A stretch of 64,000 bases of DNA from positions 1,698,193-1,762,192 of the forward strand of contig QEOQ01000316.1 in the NCBI GenBank assembly GCA_010279815.1, written 5' to 3'. Positions within the stretch are counted from its first letter, which is position 1; each line of letters begins with the position of its first letter. Source of the stretch: Brachionus plicatilis (Eukaryota; Rotifera; Eurotatoria; Ploima; Brachionidae). A model generated the notes under the pieces. The model saw nothing but the letters and a program-made list of their open reading frames with translations. It searched no databases and was not told the DNA's origin. Shown here one piece after another: positions 34,419 to 47,689 of this stretch. The position numbers and the translations under genes are program-made.

Positions 34419-36306
34419 ATGGGTAAGAATAAGGAAAAAAAAAAGAAGGGTCTTGGCATGGAAAAAACCATGGCCAAGACCGAAAAAAAAGCTCAAAAAA
34501 ATATCAAAAAAGAGCTTAAAGAAATTGGAGAGGTAAAATTTTGCCAAAATTTTTATAAAGACTAATAGAAAAATTGAAGGAAGATATTGAAACTATAATC
34601 GAAAATTTTGCCAAAAAAGAAGCTGAATTAAATCAAGTAAAAGAGATCCAGTTGCCTGAAGGACAATTTCCTAGCCGACGGTAAATTCCAATTATTAATT
34701 TAAGGATACATAATTTTTTTGTTAAGTGGCGGAGCCAGTTTTAACCTGTCTCCGGAAAGGGAGGAATTAATTCTTTTCGGTGGTGACTATTTTGACGGAG
34801 TTAAAGTTTTCATGTACAACGATTTATTCATTTATAGCATTAAAAAGAATCAATGGAGTCAAATAAAGGCACCAAATGCACCACCACCACGCACATTTCA
34901 CCAATCAGTGTACGTGTCAAGAAATTCAGGCGAACTTTGGGTCTTTGGAGGCGAGTTTTCCTCTCCATCACAATCTCAATTTTACCACTACAATGATCTA
35001 TGGATGTTTAGCTTCCAGACAAAAGCATGGACTAAAATAATGTAAATTTTAACAATAAAATTAATTAAAAAAAAATTTTTTTAATTTTTTTTTTAGATCC
35101 CCCAATACACCTTCGCCACGTTCTGGTCACAGAATGGCAGTTTTAAAGAAGCATCTAGTTCTATTCGGAGGCTATTATGACAACTTAAGAAACTGCAAGT
35201 TTTATAATGACACTTTTCTGTTCAATTTGGAAACGAATCAATGGGAAGAGATGAAATTTACAGCCAGCAATGATCCACCATCGCCAAGATCTGCATGTCA
35301 ATTGAATGTATGCGCCAAAAATAACACTGTGGTGATCTATGGAGGTTTTAGCAAAGAAAAGCTTAAGAAAGAGCGCGAAAAAGGAATTGTTCATTCGGAT
35401 ATGTATGTGCTGGCATGTGATACCAAAAAGAATGATAAAGTCGAATGGTGCTGGAAAAGAGCCAAGCAGAGCGGCGCTAAACCATCAGAAAGAATCAGTT
35501 TTTCCATGATACCACTACATGATGACACAGCTTTGCTTTTTGGCGGAGTTTTTGATCAAGATGATGCCGATATCGATGAAGATGATGAGTCCAATTCAAA
35601 ATTTTTTAATGATCTATACAAATTAGACTTGTCTTCTTATAAATGGATTAATTTGAGCTTAAGGGGAAAAAGAGAGATCAAGTCCAAAAAATGCCAGAAA
35701 GCCGAAGTCATGGAAATGGAGGAAAATGAGCTGGACGAAAGTGTGGAAGATGAAGCGCCAGATGTCAATATGGAAGATTTGAGTTTACAGAAAGATGAGG
35801 TGTTTACTCTTACCTATGAAAATAGACCAACCAAAAGTGATGATGTGAGTGAGGTTGTGAAAGAGGAAAAGCGGATTTTTATGCCACATCCCAGACGCAG
35901 CGCTTACTTGCAGTTTTTCAAAGGAAATCTTTATCTATATGGTGGAAAATTTGAGGATCCAAATGACAAAGAGTTTACTTTTAATGATATGTATTGTTTG
36001 AATATTAAAAAGCTGGATGAGTGGAAAACTTTGTATGAAGATAAAGAGATTAATGAAGAGTTGAAAAAGCAAATGGAAAGCTCTGATATTGAAGAGGACA
36101 GTGAGGAAGAGGAGTCTGATGATGAAGAGTTGGAGATTGATGCCCCGGTTGTTGAAGATGATGAAACTTTGAGCGATTATTTTGAAAGAACCGAAGATGT
36201 TTGGCTAAGTGAGGCACAAAAAGAATTTCCGGATGAAAAATCGAAAAAGAATTTAAAAAAAATGGCAATCGAATTATGCAAAATGTTTTGGGATAACTGC
36301 AAATGA
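34419..36306 (+). CDS. KLHDC4: Kelch domain-containing protein 4
   Basis: Exons 34419-34532, 34580-34680, 34727-35041 and 35097-36306 encode 579 residues. The Lys-rich N-terminus (MGKNKEKKKKGLGMEKTMAK) matches KLHDC4. The intron 1 acceptor at 34578-34579 is preferred because it gives EDIETIIENF, as in the human EEDLEALIAHF. Kelch repeats follow: ELILFGGDYFDGVKVFMYND, GELWVFGGEFSSPSQSQFYH, LVLFGGYYDN, TVVIYGGFSKEKLKKER, DTALLFGGVF and LYLYGGKFED, each with the GG pair. Long acidic insertions (residues about 365-400 and 500-560) are typical of the family. It is a predicted beta-propeller adaptor of uncertain molecular role. Introns are 46-55 bases. Confidence 0.93.
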
Positions 36307-39004
36307 GTATTTTGATTAAATAAAAAAATTAAAAAAAATTTCTTATTTTTTTCTTTTTAAATAGATACTAAAATAAATATTTAAAATTTTTAAATCGTTT
36401 TGATTTAAAAAAAAAGAAGTCTAGTGAAAAGGTTGTCCTAAAAATGCAAAAAATAGGAACGTAATTTAGAGATCTAAAATGTGTAAGCGTAAAATATAAT
36501 TCTTTTCTATCATTTTACTGCCATTGTGAAATTTCAAACAAAAATATTTAAAATTTTTTTCGAATAGTCAAAGACTTCTTCAGTTGGTGAAACAAAGTTT
36601 TTTTCACTTTGTTTCATCTTCAGGACATGTTTTTGACTATTAGAACAAAAGCTAAAAATATTTTTTTATTTTTGTATTGGAAGTTTTGTATGAAATTCTA
36701 CAATGCCTATTTTATTTAGCGTAGGTTGACCGATAAGAAACTTCACCGGTTTATAAAAATCAGTCAAAAAATTAAATTAGTTAACATAAATTTTATTTAA
36801 ATTCTAGTTGGTTGGTAATTTTAATAGCTAAATTAAAAAAAAACCTTTTTTTTAATTTAGCTATTAAAATTTTAAAAATAATTTTTCACTTAAAAATAGG
36901 TATATATTTTTTTAAATTTTAAAAAATCAAGTAGATTTTAAACAAAAGTTATGTCAACCAGTTTTTTTTTTCTAAGTGGTTTTAAATTTAAACCCGTTTA
37001 TATTTTAACCGGTTAAAATTTCTAATTTTATACACAAATTAGCGACCCTAATTTTATTCATTAAATTTTAATTCAAGAAAAAAAAATTTCATTTAATAAA
37101 TTAAAATAAATTAAAAATATTTTTTTATTAAAAGGTTTAATTGCTAGTTAAGTTTTTGAAATATGGTTTAAGTAATTAGAAAAAATGTCTCTCAAAGTGG
37201 TCATTCGATTCGCTGTTGTCTCTAAAATTAAATAACATATGAAAAGAAATATCCCAAAATTAATAGGATATTTTTGAAGTTAAAATTGTATTTCCTAGAT
37301 TTAGGTTAATTTTAATTTCAAAAAAATATTAAATCAGAATTTTGAGAGAAAAAATTGCCAAATATTTTTTTGTTTATAACCACTTTCTCTTGTGTCTATG
37401 GTAAATTGAACTTAAATTTAGAACAGAAAGAAATTAATTTTTATAAGGATTTAAGCTCTTCTATAAATAAAAATTTTGAAAAAAAATAAAAAGAAAGAAG
37501 AGTTCTCGTGTTGAAACTCTTGTATTGATCTCAATAAAAATCTACAATAATGTTTTTCCAATAAGATATTAGTTTGATTAAATTAAAAAAAAATGGATTT
37601 CTCATCTTTCAATGAGAACTTGACTAGTGATCGTGACTTTTTCTTTTTTTCTGACTCAAAATCAGAAAAACATCTCTGAGATTTACATGCGATGTCTTAT
37701 GAAATTATAATTTATTTTAAATTATCAAAATAAAAATAAAATTTGTTTTTGTGTTTAATTCTATTTATTTAATAAAAATATTTAATGAATAAAAAATTGT
37801 TTTTTAAAAAAATTATTAAATATCTGTTATAATATTTCTGGGAAGAACGAATAATTTTTTTTAAATCTGCAGGATTTTTTTATTCATTTTTTAAAGATAA
37901 TTTCGACAATATTTAAAATTAGATGGATACATTTCAAAGATAATTATATTTTATTTATTCATTACTTAATAGAATTAGTTCAACAATTTAATTCATTTGG
38001 TTGTTCTCACTTCCTTAGTGCTTTTTTAAAAAAAAATTCGAAATCAATTAAACAAAAAAGTTATTAAGAAAATTTTTTAAATTTTTAATTGAATTTAATA
38101 AAATAATTAACAATTTTTTCTGCAAAATTTAGTTTAAAATTTTTTATTATCTTATAAATTAGAAATTTTCTTTTACTTATAGATTGATGTAAACTTAAGG
38201 TTGGCTAGATTGAATCATGACATATTTCATTAGCAGTCAGTTTTTGCAAAAACTTTTGCGAGCCAAATTCATAATTAAAATTAATACTTTTTAGTAATTA
38301 TTTTTAACTTGTACGAATTTGAGCCTCAAAGGTAATTAAAATATATATTAAATTATAAATTACAAAAATAAAATGAATTAAATTTATACAATATCTAGAA
38401 AATGATTCAGTTTTTCAAAGGTAAAATTTTCATCCATTTAAGAGATAAAAGAAATTTAGATTTGACGATAAATAGAAAAATTGATAATTGAATGAATTTT
38501 CCGACTCTCTTTCAGATAATCAATTGATCGTTTTTTTTCGAATCAAGATTTTCTTTTCAAGTATTTGAGGCAATTTTTAAATTTGATTTTTTTTTAAAAA
38601 AAAAATTTTCAAAGATTTTATTGTAATCTTTAAGTTGTTCAAAAATTTTCCTTTTTTAGAAAAATTAAAAATTTGATTTTTTTCAAATAATTTCCTAATT
38701 CGCTATTTATTCACCTGAAAAATGAACATCTGAAAGTCGAAATTACAAGCAAAACATCATTCCTGCAAACGATTTATTAAGTTTTGAAAATTGCAGTATA
38801 ATTATTACGTAAGACAAAATTAGTAATTCAAAGAGCAAGCATATGTTTTTTCAATTTTTAATAAAAATAAACACAAACATAATAATAAAAATAAATTTCT
38901 TATGAATTTTTTGATATGATGGCTATTTTATTGTTTTTTTTTTTATATCTGATATTCTGTAGCGGCTTTTAAAATAATAATAATAAAAATACGTCCCCAC
39001 TAGT
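36307..39004. other. No supported gene
   Basis: AT-rich spacer with homopolymer runs. A hairpin at about 36575-36610 (AACAAAGT... / ACTTTGTT) follows KLHDC4. No coding sequence recognised. Confidence 0.5.
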
Positions 39005-39140
39005 TAACCGGTAAATGAACTCATAAGAATTTTTTTTTTCAAAATCTTCAAGTCTCCTATTCAATACATTGTTTGACTTTGCTGGGCGAACATCAAGAGG
39101 TAGTTGATTCCATTAATAAAAAATTCTTATGAAAGGTGAT
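39005..39140 (-). pseudogene. LINE reverse-transcriptase C-terminal fragment
   Basis: The minus strand reads RIFY, a stop, then WNQLPLDVRPAKSNN and VLNRRLEDFE. This matches the W-N-x-L-P-x-x-V...S...F..L..F block that ends many non-LTR ORF2 proteins. Short, interrupted and truncated. Confidence 0.5.
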
Positions 39141-39179
39141 TGCAGGCAGTTCTTCTTGTAAATTGCTTTTTCAGTCGAT

Positions 39180-39710
39180 GTTTTGATCAGAAAGATTAAG
39201 GTTTTTAAGCGGTAATCCTCAGCTTAAAATCAGTAGGGCTTTCTATATGTCAAGTATCAGATCACTTTTTAATCATTGTCTTATTTTACTTCAATCGAGT
39301 AACAAGATGATAAAATCTGAAATTCAAAAAATTCAAAATCGTGTCTTGGAAATGATCAAATATTTTCCACTATAGACAAATAAGAAAACAATTTACTAAG
39401 AGAGCTAAAAATCGACCTGGTCGATCACAGAGCAAACAAATTATTTGTCCAAATTATTACCAACAAACAAACCTGTGAATTAATAGCTCATGAGGTACAT
39501 GACTATCTGGTTGAAAGCTCCTGCATAAACAACTTTAAGGTAAAAAAACTCCATGGAATTTCTTTAACAGTGTATCTAAAATATCAAATTGTAACATGAT
39601 AAATTATTTTTTTTTAAATTTAAAACTGAATAAATAAAATTAGTAGCATGAAGGCTGCAAAGAAGGCGCCGCCATTCGGAATTGCTGTGGAAATTAAATA
39701 TTTTTCTTTC
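39180..39710 (+). pseudogene. LINE ORF2 3' fragment with tail
   Basis: The plus strand reads LSGNPQLKISRAFYMSSIRS, then NHCLILLQSSNK and EIQKIQNRVLEMIKYFP before a stop. Other frames continue with LLELKIDLVDHRANKLFVQ. This is the post-catalytic region of a non-LTR retrotransposon (usual pattern: L.K.L.R..LEY......K..KLE.IQ.R..R.I). It ends near a conserved 3' block (GAAGGCTGCAAAGAAGGCGC, about 39650-39690) that recurs at about 60155-60200. Several stops and frameshifts. Confidence 0.55.
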
Positions 39711-40904
39711 ATTTTTTATAAATTGAAAATTTAGTTATCTTATTAAAAAATTTAAAAGTAAATTAAATATTTTGAAATTTTATTAAAAAATAGCAACTCA
39801 ATAATAATTTGCTAAAATATCTCGAAAAAAAAAGCAACAGTTTTAAAAATTATTTTTTTTTTAAATAAAATATTTTGCTTTTCTTAATTTATTCAAACTA
39901 AAAAGTCTTTTCTTTTTAAAAAGATGTTTGAGCTTCGTAAAAAACTGGCCAATTTCATAGTAAACTTAAATAGAAACATATTGTTTTTTTCTTTCAAGTA
40001 ATTTAAAAAAATTATAAATAAAATTTATTTATGTGTAAAAGCAATTGAGAATTAATCCCCCTCCTTTTAATATAAGTTTTTTAGGTTTATTTTTACCTCT
40101 AGGTTAATTTTTGTTTTTCAAAATTAATAAAAATAAAAAACTAATTTACTTGAATTGTGTTTGTTTTTTTTTAAAGTTCTTTTTGTTAAAAAAAAAGCTC
40201 AATAGAAAAAAAGCTTTCTTTTCAATCACTAATTAAAATTTGCTTCAATTTTTGACTACTTAAATAAATAAATCTCATAAAAAATGTTAACAAGCAAATT
40301 TTCAAAAGTTATTTTGAATAGATTAAAAGTTAATAATATTTTTTATCTTTTATCTATTTTATTTCAATATGTATAATTTATTTATCAGCTTCAACAAAAT
40401 AAATGATGAATCTCAGCTATGAAAAAGTCGGCATTCTAAATTATAATAATTGATAGATAAACAAATTTTTTTTGGGATGAACATTAAAAAATATTAAAAA
40501 GAGAATTAATAAAAATAACTTGAATTTTGGAATCAAAAAAATTCCAAAAAAATTTTTTTTTTTAGTTTTAAGATTTTTCGAACAAACTTTTAAAAAATGA
40601 ATACAAATTAACACTTGAGTGATTTTAAAAATGAACCTTTATGTATTAAATTAGAAATATTGCCACCAATATGTTGTTATTAATCTTTAATAAATTATTT
40701 TTCAAAAATTCTAATTATTTTCATTTTTAATTAAATGCTATTAAATGCTGCCGGGCATGTGATAATGGAATAGGTATTTGAACAAAAAATTTATTTACAA
40801 AAAATAAAATATACTGTTGATCCTCTAGACAAAAAAAAAGGTCTACTAATAAAGCGAAAATGTCCAAATTGGTAAAATTGGCATTTATTGGAAATAGTGA
40901 TGTT

Positions 40905-41673
40905 TCAGGGCCGAATATTTTTTTCGTAATAAAACTCAAAATCTCTGCTAAAATCGAACTTTTCGTCCAAGTCCAACTCGTCCAATCTTTCTCGAATTTG
41001 ATTAGTATCAATTTTTTTCTTTAGACTAACTTGAACTTCTCGTTCATAGTGCTCGATTTTTTCCAACAAACTGGCTCGTTCCTGAGCAAAAATAAATTAA
41101 AAAAATAAAAAAATAAACAAAGCTCATTTTAACTCACCTGATTTAGATGATTGACCAAAGATGTGTACGCGTATGTGCCGGTGCCCCAGTTGACCACCGT
41201 ATCGCTCATTAATTCATGAGGTGGATAATTTCTGCCCTTGTCTTTGGCAAAAATCTTGAACAAAAAAACTCTAATCAATATTGGCAAAATTTTTGTGGAA
41301 AAAAAAAAGAAAAATATTTTTTTTTAAATTTATTTATTTTTTAACAGAATTAATTTCTACCTTGACTGACTTGTTTGGATGAAGAACAAAGTGCTTCTCG
41401 AATTTAAAGCTGTTTGAAGGCACGTCGACTCCGCGACGCTTCAAAGTCCAGTTGGTCATGACCACAGGCTTTTTGATGCATGTATTCTCGATGACTATGT
41501 ATTCTCCCTTGGGGTCTATGCGCTTGATGGACACAGGACCCTTACAGCTGCGCTGCACTATTTTCTTCTGGATCATCGCTGAAAAAAAGCTTCTTTAGCG
41601 GTGCTGAAAAGTTGGTCTAGTACTTACGTAGCTCGTAGGCCGACAGATCCGTGTCCCTTGATGATATGCTCAT
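40905..41673 (-). CDS. Rod-less lamin-tail-domain protein
   Basis: Exons 41628-41673, 41361-41578, 41138-41254 and 40905-41081 join in phase to 185 residues. Residues 16-130 form a lamin-tail Ig fold: GPVSIKRIDPKGEYIVIENT, TNWTLKRRGVD, FKFEKHFVLHPNKSVKIF, and the diagnostic WGTGTYAYTSLVN (lamins: SWGTG.....LVN). Reading through the second intron would end falsely in SVKVEINSVKK. A short charged helix (ERASLLEKIEHYEREVQV) and an acidic C-terminus follow. There is no intermediate-filament coiled-coil rod. It is thus closer to lamin-tail-domain-containing proteins than to lamins or cytoplasmic filaments. A missing upstream exon cannot be excluded, but MSISSRDTDLSAYEL looks like a normal start. 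Confidence 0.8.
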
Positions 41674-42272
41674 TTTTTGCTCAGGTAATATTTTGGGCTC
41701 AAAAAAATTTCATCTAAAAGACACAAATGTAAAAGTTGATTGAAATTTCCAAGCTTTTCATAAAGGTAAAATAATAACATTTGGGTGAGTAACAACTAGC
41801 TGATATTATGCAATACTAAGCCATTTAGAATTTTCTTATTCTGGCAACAACATATAAACATAGATAAAATTATTCATACCTTAGTATTTGCTCGGCTAAG
41901 AGCAATATTTACCTTTTTGTTGTTAGTTTAAAAGTGGATTCTCGACCTGAATATGAAAACCTAGTGGATTATGATCGGAATCGATTATCGAACAAAGTAT
42001 AGAACTATTTGAATAAAGCTGAAGTGTAGCTGGTAAATGAGAGTTTAATCAATTACAAAGAAAAAAATAAAAAATATAGGAGAAAAACATAATTAAAAGC
42101 AATATGTAGCGCACACAAATTAAATTGGAGCTACCAATTTTTCAAGCGAATTCTCTGGGTGAATTCAAGATGAAGTTGTTTTTAATTTATATACAACTTA
42201 ATCAAAAAATGAACAACAAAATTCGTCTATTTTTAATCTAAGTTGTGTTGAAATTTAATCTATTTCAATAAT
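41674..42272. other. No supported gene; upstream of lamin-tail gene
   Basis: Contains the 5' region of the lamin-tail gene and ends at the assembly gap. An inverted GAATTC pair (GCGAATTCTC / GGTGAATTCAAG) occurs near 42147-42168. Confidence 0.35.
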
Positions 42273-42520
42273 NNNNNNNNNNNNNNNNNNNNNNNNNNNN
42301 NNNNNNNNNNNNNNNNNNNNNNNNNNNNNNNNNNNNNNNNNNNNNNNNNNNNNNNNNNNNNNNNNNNNNNNNNNNNNNNNNNNNNNNNNNNNNNNNNNNN
42401 NNNNNNNNNNNNNNNNNNNNNNNNNNNNNNNNNNNNNNNNNNNNNNNNNNNNNNNNNNNNNNNNNNNNNNNNNNNNNNNNNNNNNNNNNNNNNNNNNNNN
42501 NNNNNNNNNNNNNNNNNNNN
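42273..42520. other. Assembly gap (248 N)
   Basis: Run of undetermined bases. Confidence 0.99.
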
Positions 42521-42568
42521 TTCTCTATGCTGGAGATTGTTTCTTCTAAATGCCTATAAGGCTGAAAT

Positions 42569-42602
42569 TAATAATAATAATAATAAAAATAATAATAATT
42601 GT
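42569..42602. repeat. AAT microsatellite
   Basis: About eleven AAT/AAA-type trinucleotides just right of the assembly gap; simple repeats may explain the gap. Confidence 0.8.
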
Positions 42603-45600
42603 AAATTATTGTATTCTGTAGGCCTTAGTAACAATCGATTTATTCAACGCACGCTGCCTATTGCCATTCGACCATTTTGATGCATTAAATATGTGTAAAT
42701 TTAATTAAATCCATTCTTGAAAATTAGATAAGAATTGCTGTTGATTTTTAATGGAAAAATAAATTTTTCTTGGAATTTTTGTATTTTTTAATAAACAGGA
42801 AATTAGAAAAAAAAATAAACTAAACAATTTTATCTTTGATAAATAGAATTATTTGAAATTATATATTTACAACTCAATTTAGATAAAATATGAGCACTTT
42901 GAAATTTAAAAATTATCTCAAAATTTTTACCAGAATCTTAACAAAAAATAAAAAATAATTTAATTTGATTGAAAAATTTTTATTAGCTTTTAGGCCTCGA
43001 TTAGCCGAAATTTAAAGTAATAAAAATTTTAATTAAAATAGTATTATTTAAATTTTATTTGCCAATTTAGTAAATTCAATTCTCCTATTTAATTTATAGT
43101 TACTTAAGTAGATTTAATGATTTTGTATTCATTTTAGTTCAATCCGAGCTTTAGCTACTAGCAAAACATCAATATTATATTGTTTGTCTATTTTTATATG
43201 TAAATAAACATAATTTTTTTCTCATCTAGTTTAACATTAATTTTATGAACACCGGTGATTAGTTGGAAAATGATTCGTGATGGGCCAAATTAACCAAGCT
43301 TTTCTTTTAAAAAAGTTATTACTCTACCAGAAATGTTAACTTCTTAGAGCTTTGTTAAGAGCAAATTTGAATTTATCTTATCTAATAACTCTTTTCTTAT
43401 GATATTTAATTAAAAGAGTCGTGATTGTTTTAAAATAAAATAATTTATTTCTTGAAAAAATTTTGAATTTAATTTTATTTTAAACAAAAATGCTAGTCTT
43501 ATTAAAATTTATTTTATAACAAAAAATTCTAATTTAGTACCCGATTTGCTCGGTATTTTGATTAAATAGCTTTTTTTTAGCTCATATGTTTAATATTTGC
43601 TGACTACTCTAAAGTATATATTTGCTTTGTAAAAATAATTAAGATCTGTAAGTCTTTATATATATAAATTATATTCAAACAAAATATCTTAGAATTAAAA
43701 TTTAGTATTTTTATCAGAGTTTTTTGTTAAATCCATAGTTTAATGAAAACTCAAAAATTTTACTTAAAAACAGAATAATTGAAAAAATGTTCAAAAAAAT
43801 ATAACCTCATGCCAATAGATATAGTTTGATTTACGATTTATAGAGAGACAATTAGATGAGAGCAAATCAATGAATAAGAAAAGCAAGTTTTTTTAAAATT
43901 AATTATTTTGAAGAAAAGCAATTTATTTGATCATGTTTGAAGGGTACTGACAGAAACACAATATTGCATCAATAATAAAAATAAAAAAAATTAAAAATTA
44001 AATGGTTATCAAAAATCAATAGTTATTAATATTTTATGAGAAAAAGTAGTTCAATTCAATAAATTTTATTCATTAAAACAAGGTCTTAATTAGTTCATTC
44101 AAATAAATTTAATTTTTAATTTTGCAATTAAATTTTATTCTGATTTGCCCAATTTTTTTTTAAATTTAAAAACCAGACTGATCTAAGCTTTGCAAAAAAA
44201 ATTCAAAAATTTTTCCGATGAAATGCAAGACTTTTCTATAAAAAAATTTATTAGATGTGAATTCAGCAAATGCATAAAAAGAACTAACAATTGAATATTT
44301 TTGGAAAGATTCAGAAGCCTAAATGAATGAAAGCCATCACTAGGCTAAAATCTAAAGCAACTTGAAAAAAAAGATGAGTCAAATACACAAAATATCACAA
44401 TACCATACGCCACAATGTAGCTCGATCACTTATATGACATTATTTTTCAAGAAAGAATCGTTCAATTTTAAAAGAAAGTATTTATTAAAAATAAAAGTTT
44501 TAGGCTAAAATAAATTTTATGACATTTTTAATTCTTTACTCGTTTTGAAGTTATTTTTCTAGACAAGTAAATTAAAAATTGGATAATATTCAGCTCTTAT
44601 TTTGCTGTAGATTTCATTATTATTATAAATTTAATTTAATTAAACACTGTTTTTTAAATATTAAAAAAATTGAGTTTAAAATTCAAGTTACCAACATCAA
44701 AAATAACCTTAACGCTTCAAAATTTAACAATAAAATAAGTAAAAGAAATAAAACGAATTTTTATGTGTTTTTTCAATCCTATTTATTTTGTAATGCTTCA
44801 CCAGTAATTGAATCTAAACTTTTATAAAAGAATTTTTACAAATTTTTAGTCAAGATTTTTGTTTCTCTTAAAATTTTTTAGAAAATCAAACTTTTCACAT
44901 TCGTAAGTATTGTAAAAAATAAAGCGCAATTAAAAATTAAAAAAAAATTAAAAATAACAAATCTTCCCATTTATTTTTAGTTAAAAGGACTGATGCCATT
45001 TTTTTGTCTAGTCGATTAAGTCAGCATAAATATTTCTTAAAAATTCAAATTAAAGATTATAATTTAGCAAGGTGAAAGTTAAAAAATTTAAGAAAAATAT
45101 CAGAGTTATTTTTGTTTAAAGGTACTGCATTAAATTTTTTATTTTAATTCAAAACAAAAGATTTCTAATATTAAACTTTAAAAATATTAAATTATTACAA
45201 AAGATATGTGGTCTAAATTTAAACAACTTATCTTCAATTTTGAAAAATTGAAAAAATTTTATCATTTAAAATTATCTATTTTTTAAACGACTCAATCTTT
45301 TTTTTTAAGTTAGATTTTGCCAAAAAATTAATTATTTACATGTTTTGATATAAAGCTCAAAACAAAACTTAGTGTGGAAATTTATTTATTTTTTTAATTT
45401 TAATGAGTAAAAAAAATGAATCTAAAGTATGTCTATGTGACTTGAAACAAAAATGGAGAAAAATAATTTTTCTTTTAAATAAATGGTTAATTTTTAATTA
45501 TTGTATTTAATGTAGGTATTTAATAGAATATCAATATAGAAAATATCGTGAAAAAAAGTGCGAATTTAATTTGATTAATTTTTTGAAAATTTTTTATTAA

Positions 45601-47027
45601 AAAGTGCACAATATTAAGGGTAATATAAATTAAATTGATATTATAGTTATTGAGTAAACTTAAAGAAACGCTCTTAGAACAAACTCAATAATTTCTTTCC
45701 ACCCTTCAAATAGTCAATTGCTTACCAAATTTATCCTAGAGACTATCCATGAAAAATGCAAAAAAACTTTAGATGGTACCCTTTAAAGTTCTCTTATAAA
45801 ATAATTGTCCATATTCTATGAACCATTAATTTATAGCTTAATTATTCCATTCTCTCCTGACCTCAAATTTATTCGCATTTTAACTTATTTTAATTTGTCT
45901 CTGAAAGTAAAAAAAAAAGAAAAAAGAACAAAAAAATAAATAATCTAAGGTTTATATCGGAACAACTTTGGAAGTACATCTCTTTCAAAAGTAATTAGTG
46001 TGGGAAGCTTAACTAAAGAAAGAAATAGCAAACAAGAAAGTTGAAGAAATATTCTAGCATTTTAAAATATTAGCAAGAAATCAATATTGAATTCTCAAGC
46101 ACTTTAGAAAGCTTATTATTTAAACTGATAAATTAATAAAATTTAAGCAATTTAATAAAAAAAATTGGAATTAAAATTGTCTAAACTTTTTTAATAAGAT
46201 GGGAAAAAATCCACTCTCAAGCAGGATTTTATTATTTGGAATAAAAATAAGTAATTTACTAAAAAAATGAGATTAATTTCAACTTTGGTCACAAATAAAG
46301 AAGGGTTCTCATCTATATTTAAAAAATACCTTTCAGTTTTTTAAATGATTGTTTTGAAGCGAAAATCTTCGCCATGTTATAAAATTTGTATACGAGGTTG
46401 GGAGGAGTTTAAATTTTGCATGTGAAATAATTTAAGTAGATATGTTTAAAAGCTGCTTTACTTTGAACGTTGATAATTTTAAAAGTTTGGGCAGTTGATT
46501 TAAAAAATGTGCGAATTACAGTATTTTTAATTTTTGAAAAATTAAAATTAATGGCGCAAAATTTGAGTTCCGAAAAATAATATAAAAGTGGAATGATATT
46601 CTTAATAAAAATTGTAAATAAAGATAAATTAAAACTCTTAAAATGTCGTTTGAGTATAAGGTAAAAATGTTTCTTGAAAAATAAAAAAAAAATCTGATTT
46701 ACAAATCACATAAAGTTTCATAAATAATTAATCCATTTAAAATTTTATAAAAACTTTGTATGTAATAAATGTTTAAAAGTAATTTACGCATACAATTTAA
46801 TTTAACTTGGCATGAAATTAAAGACAACGAAAAAAGTGAATCAAATGCTCAAATCCCATCGGTGTTTTCAACTCACCAACGGTGTTTTCAATCTGTTTTC
46901 AAGGATTCATTTTTTCGAACCTGTAGCAAAGCGTTTCAAAGAAATAAACCGTAAATTTTTTTCGTGAAAATAACACTATTCGTCCAGAAATAAAAAGCCT
47001 AAGAATGCCTTAGAAAGAAATTTTTGT
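42603..47027. other. No supported gene
   Basis: AT-rich spacer of 4.4 kb. A short direct repeat (CGGTGTTTTCAA twice, at about 46860 and 46881) lies in an AT-poor patch. No exon with family resemblance found. Confidence 0.5.
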
Positions 47028-47497
47028 CACCCTCCTATTTTTTCATCCGGGCTTGGGACCGGCATACGGCATAGTTATGACGGCGTCTTCCCCTAAGAAG
47101 CACGTGGGACGTTCATCATAAACAGCGCCACTCATCCGAGCACTTTAAATTTGGCTGCGAACTCGGCTACTATTTAGACTAGCTTGGAACCACAAACCAA
47201 GCGACATTCTCAATTTAGAAAGAGAGAATGCCTTAACTTTAGTGCTTCCAAAGTTACGGCAATCCAAAGAGGGTCAGCTGTAAAACAAGTTCTCGCTCTG
47301 CTTAGATTCTATACTGGATGATGGTCAAGCCAGCGGCACCCTCATACGACAAGACTAGGACAAAGACCCGTAGATCTATGTACCCGTAATACAGCTCTTC
47401 TTCAGACTCGTAGAAGACCACATAGTGTGGCTGCCACCACCCTCCTCTTTTCTCATCCAGGGCTTGGGACCGGCTTACGGCAGAGTTATGGTGGCTT
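47028..47497. repeat. 58-base direct repeats flanking a GC-richer segment
   Basis: CACCCTCCT...GGGCTTGGGACCGGC...ACGGC...AGTTATG occurs at about 47028-47086 and again, about 85% identical, at about 47438-47495. They bracket about 350 bases that are much less AT-rich than the surroundings. No long ORF. It could be a small tandem or LTR-like unit or a fragment of a GC-rich repeat; family unknown. Confidence 0.65.
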
Positions 47498-47689
47498 ATT
47501 ATGTATTTTTAATGAAAGCTTTATTTTTTAAAATTGATTAAAATAAGTCATTGTTTCAGCCTTCTTTTAATTGATTCTTCTAAAATCTTTATTTGAAAAC
47601 TTTAAAAAACAATTAAAAAAATACAAATATTTATTATGGTTTAGTTAATTAACTTTCCCCTGATATCGCATATTCTATTGTACATCATA

